From the NCBI GenBank assembly GCA_031280945.1, contig JAITGB010000251.1:1-15847 (forward strand): DNA of 15,847 nucleotides, written 5' to 3'. Below are positions 13,744-15,847 of the stretch, one piece after another; position 1 is the stretch's first letter; each line of letters begins with the position of its first letter. The notes below the pieces were generated by a model. That model saw nothing but the letters and a program-made list of their open reading frames with translations, was not told the origin of the DNA and did not search any database. The DNA comes from Spirochaetales bacterium (GTDB lineage Bacteria; Spirochaetota; Spirochaetia; DTKZ01). A program made the translations under genes and the position numbers.

Positions 13744-15151
13744 GGACAGCCCCCCGTTCCCCGCACAGGGCCCCCGTGAGCCTCTCCATGGCCATACTCC
13801 GAGAACCCTTCACAAGCACAATGTCCCCCGGAACCGTAAACTCCTCAAGAGCAGCCCGCAGTTCCTCAAAGTCCCCGTACCAGTGCAGGCTCCCGGAAAA
13901 ACGGTTTTCCGTAAGCCAGAGGTACGCCTCCTCCATCTCCTCCCCAAAGAGAAAAACGCCGGCAAAACCGCTGCGTACAAGAAGAGCCCCCATATCCCTG
14001 TGGGCATCAGAGGAAGCCTCTCCAAGCTCCTTCATGGAACCCAGAGCCGCGATTTTCCGCCCGCTCCAGTCAAGAGAAGAGAGAAAAAGAATAGCGCCCG
14101 CCATGGAATCAGGATTCGCGTTGTAACAGTCCTGAAGTACAGTTACCTCCCCCCGAAAAATCTGCCCCCGCCCAAAAAGAGGCTTTACAGCCTCAAGACC
14201 AGCCCTGATTTCCCCCTCCCCTATTCCCAGGCCCCGCGCAAGGGACACAGCCCCCATCGCGTTACGCAGATTGTACAGCCCCGGCAAGGGAAAACGGACA
14301 GACTTCCCCCCCAGGGAAAGAACGTACCCGCCCAGCCCCAAATCCTCACGGCAGATAAAATCCCCCGTTGAGCTCTCCCCAAAAGGCAGCACCATAGCCT
14401 TGACGCCCCTTCGTAAAAAATCAAAATACTCGTCCCCCTCATAGGCGTACGCAAAACCACCCGCCGGAAGAGCAAGAAAAAGTTTCCTCTTCTCCTCCGC
14501 GATTCTCTCGCGCGACCCCAGCTCCCCAATATGGGCGCTGCCTATATTTGTAATAAGCGCAGCCTGGGGCCGCACAAGAGCCGCAAGAACATCCATCTCG
14601 CCCGCATGGTTCATACCCATCTCAAAAACAGCGTACAGAGGCTCCCCCCGCATCTCAAAAACCGAAAGAGGCAAACCAATCTCCGAATTGAGATTGCCGC
14701 GGTTCATAAAAGAAGGAGCCGCCTGGGAAAGAATACAGCCCGTAATTTCCTTCGTCGTAGTCTTACCGCTGCTCCCGCTGATACCAATGCGAAAAGCCCT
14801 CCGGCCCGCGAGAAACCGCGCCGCCATACTCTGCAGGGCAGCCAGGGAAGAATCAACAATAACAAAAGCAGCGCGAAAACGAGCCGCGCACGAGCGAAGG
14901 GCCTCCCTGTGCAGAACCCAAAAAGCCCTGTCCACAAACGAAATCCGCCCCCCGCGGGAAAAAGCCTCTTCTATATAAAGATGACCGTCCGTGCGCTCGC
15001 CCTTCAGGGGCACAAAAAGACACCCCGGAACAGCCTCGCGGGAATCTATAACAACAGAAAAAATATCCCCATCCGAAAAACCCGGAACAGGGTAAACCTC
15101 TCCCGAAGTAACCGAGGGAAGCTCATCAAGAGAGTACAGCCTCTCAGCCAT
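13736..15151 (-). CDS. murF: MurF, UDP-MurNAc-tripeptide:D-Ala-D-Ala ligase
   Basis: MurF adds D-Ala-D-Ala to the UDP-MurNAc-tripeptide in the cytoplasm, using ATP, to finish the pentapeptide that MraY takes up. The 471-residue protein has an N-terminal substrate domain with VIDSREAVPGCLFVPLKG (34-51), the P-loop GISGSSGKTTTKE (123-135), NRGNLNSEIGLPLS (150-163), FEMGMNHAGEM (176-186), NIGSAHIGELGSRERIAEEK (202-221) with the candidate carbamylated lysine K221, and the MurF-specific DCYNANPDSM (341-350) that separates it from MurE and MurD. LGSMKELG (370-377) and the final KGSRSMAMERL (448-458) also fit. I chose the ATG at 15151 (8-base overlap with ftsL, AGAGGG upstream); an extension to 15235 lies inside ftsL. 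Confidence 0.97.
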   Translation of the reverse strand: MAERLYSLDELPSVTSGEVYPVPGFSDGDIFSVVIDSREAVPGCLFVPLKGERTDGHLYIEEAFSRGGRISFVDRAFWVLHREALRSCAARFRAAFVIVDSSLAALQSMAARFLAGRRAFRIGISGSSGKTTTKEITGCILSQAAPSFMNRGNLNSEIGLPLSVFEMRGEPLYAVFEMGMNHAGEMDVLAALVRPQAALITNIGSAHIGELGSRERIAEEKRKLFLALPAGGFAYAYEGDEYFDFLRRGVKAMVLPFGESSTGDFICREDLGLGGYVLSLGGKSVRFPLPGLYNLRNAMGAVSLARGLGIGEGEIRAGLEAVKPLFGRGQIFRGEVTVLQDCYNANPDSMAGAILFLSSLDWSGRKIAALGSMKELGEASSDAHRDMGALLVRSGFAGVFLFGEEMEEAYLWLTENRFSGSLHWYGDFEELRAALEEFTVPGDIVLVKGSRSMAMERLTGALCGERGAVHA

Positions 15152-15452
15152 CGCTTTCCCTCTCGGCAGTCTCAGGACGCACAATGATAAAGTCCTCAGG
15201 CGAAGGCCGGCCAAGCCCCAGCTTTTCCCGCGCAAGAGCCTCTATACGCTCCGGAGACTCCAGCACCGAAATACCCAAAATATTGCGCTTGTTCTGCTCT
15301 ATAAGGTCCTGCTGAATGGATTCAAGCCGCGCAATCTCCTTTTTCAGGGAAGAGTAGCGGAAGGACTGCCACACATTAGCGCAAAAAAGAAGAGGAAGAA
15401 GCGCGACAGCCGCGATTATACCGATTTTTTTCAGCCTCTCGTTAAAGCTCAC
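15144..15452 (-). CDS. ftsL: FtsL-type divisome protein (septum formation initiator family)
   Basis: A small bitopic membrane protein (102 residues) expected to form a coiled-coil complex with DivIC/FtsB and FtsQ and to activate FtsW-FtsI. It has a short basic cytoplasmic start, one membrane helix (about 11-27), a periplasmic leucine-zipper-like coiled coil (about 33-60), and the conserved segment ESPERIEALAREKLGL (65-80) typical of FtsL/DivIC. The position directly after rsmH is the usual ftsL place. I chose the GTG at 15452, which overlaps the rsmH stop as GTGA and follows a strong G-rich ribosome-binding site. A longer frame to 15578 lies inside rsmH. It could be named DivIC/FtsB by sequence alone; context decides. 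Confidence 0.88.
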   Translation of the reverse strand: MSFNERLKKIGIIAAVALLPLLFCANVWQSFRYSSLKKEIARLESIQQDLIEQNKRNILGISVLESPERIEALAREKLGLGRPSPEDFIIVRPETAERESDG

Positions 15453-15847
15453 GAGCCCCCCTCCCCCGATGGAATTTTCTCCACAACGCGGAACCGCGCG
15501 CTCCGCGAAGGAGGATTGCGGCGAACCTCCCCCTCGCCCGGCTTCACAGCCCTGCGGGTAAGAAGCCTCACCCCGCAAGGCCCACCGCCGGAAGCCCCGC
15601 TTTTTTCGCGGAAAAAAGACTTCACCCTTCTGTCTTCCAGAGAATGAAAAGAAATAACCCCCAGCCTTCCGCCCTCAGGCAGAAGACCAAGAGCCAGGGG
15701 AAGAGCCGCCTCAAGCCTCTCAAGCTCACGGTTGACCGCGATTCTCAAGGCCTGAAAACAGCGCGTTGCCGGATGCAGCCTCCGGTGGCGGCACGCGGCG
15801 GGAACAGCATTATAGACAATATCCGCGAATTCCCTGGCGGTACCAAT
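15449..15847 (-). CDS. rsmH: RsmH (MraW), 16S rRNA m4C1402 methyltransferase, 3' part
   Basis: RsmH uses S-adenosylmethionine to methylate N4 of C1402 in 16S rRNA and is the usual first or second gene of dcw clusters. Only the last 132 codons are present; the frame runs open to the right window edge, where it reads I-G-T-A-R-E-F-A-D. The diagnostic motifs are HPATRCFQALRIAVNRELE (residues 25-43 of the visible part) and VISFHSLEDRRVK (64-76). The end, RSARFRVVEKIPSGEGGS, matches the usual basic C terminus. The N-terminal SAM-binding domain lies outside the window. A TTG at 15748 could be mistaken for a start, but the HPATR motif upstream shows that it is internal. Confidence 0.95.
   Translation of the reverse strand: MGTAREFADIVYNAVPAACRHRRLHPATRCFQALRIAVNRELERLEAALPLALGLLPEGGRLGVISFHSLEDRRVKSFFREKSGASGGGPCGVRLLTRRAVKPGEGEVRRNPPSRSARFRVVEKIPSGEGGS
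15456..15467 (-). promoter_or_regulatory. Ribosome-binding site for ftsL
   Basis: GGGGGAGGGGGG on the coding strand, three bases before the GTG at 15452, within the last codons of rsmH. The long G run allows several pairings with normal spacing. Confidence 0.65.

Overview
The window is a densely packed chromosomal stretch from a GC-rich bacterium. Every convincing gene lies on the minus strand, so transcription runs from right to left. The gene set and order suggest a spirochaete related to Treponema: rsmH-ftsL-murF-mraY-ftsW-ftsQ-ftsA-ftsZ, then a Xer recombinase, a TPR lipoprotein, dprA, topA, a second Xer recombinase, hslV and hslU. This affiliation is an inference from gene order and protein character, with moderate confidence. 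The left half (topA-xerC/codV-hslV-hslU) is also a conserved order in Firmicutes such as Bacillus, where flagellar genes follow.

Right part (about 8.2-15.85 kb): a pared-down division and cell-wall (dcw) cluster. It encodes RsmH (16S rRNA methyltransferase, 5' end outside the window), FtsL, MurF, MraY, FtsW, FtsQ/DivIB, FtsA and FtsZ. MurF and MraY make the last cytoplasmic and first membrane-bound peptidoglycan precursors. FtsW polymerises glycan at the septum, FtsQ and FtsL are bitopic divisome proteins, and FtsA tethers the FtsZ ring to the membrane. ftsI, murE, murD, murG and murC, usual members of such clusters, are absent between these genes.

Middle (about 5.2-8.3 kb): a XerD-like recombinase whose start overlaps the ftsZ end, a TPR lipoprotein, and dprA. 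The 5' part of the TPR reading frame is a stack of four perfect hairpins (7105-7282) lying between a start codon coupled to xerD and the lipoprotein signal. This is the most unusual structure in the window. dprA carries four in-frame 12-bp tandem repeats.

Left part (1-5.2 kb): TopA, a XerC/CodV-like recombinase, and the two-part protease HslV-HslU. HslU has a long low-complexity insertion in its I domain that contains a strong G-quadruplex motif. A new gene probably starts at the left edge through an ATGA overlap with hslU.

Almost all gene junctions are overlaps of 1-22 bases, and the largest real gap is 34 bases (ftsA-ftsZ). The whole window therefore reads as one long co-directional transcription unit, with no clear promoter or intrinsic terminator inside it. 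Base composition changes along the window: the plus strand is G-rich over C in hslU and strongly C-rich from dprA rightwards. No stretch over 300 bases lacks a gene. No tRNA, rRNA, CRISPR array, insertion sequence or phage gene was seen.
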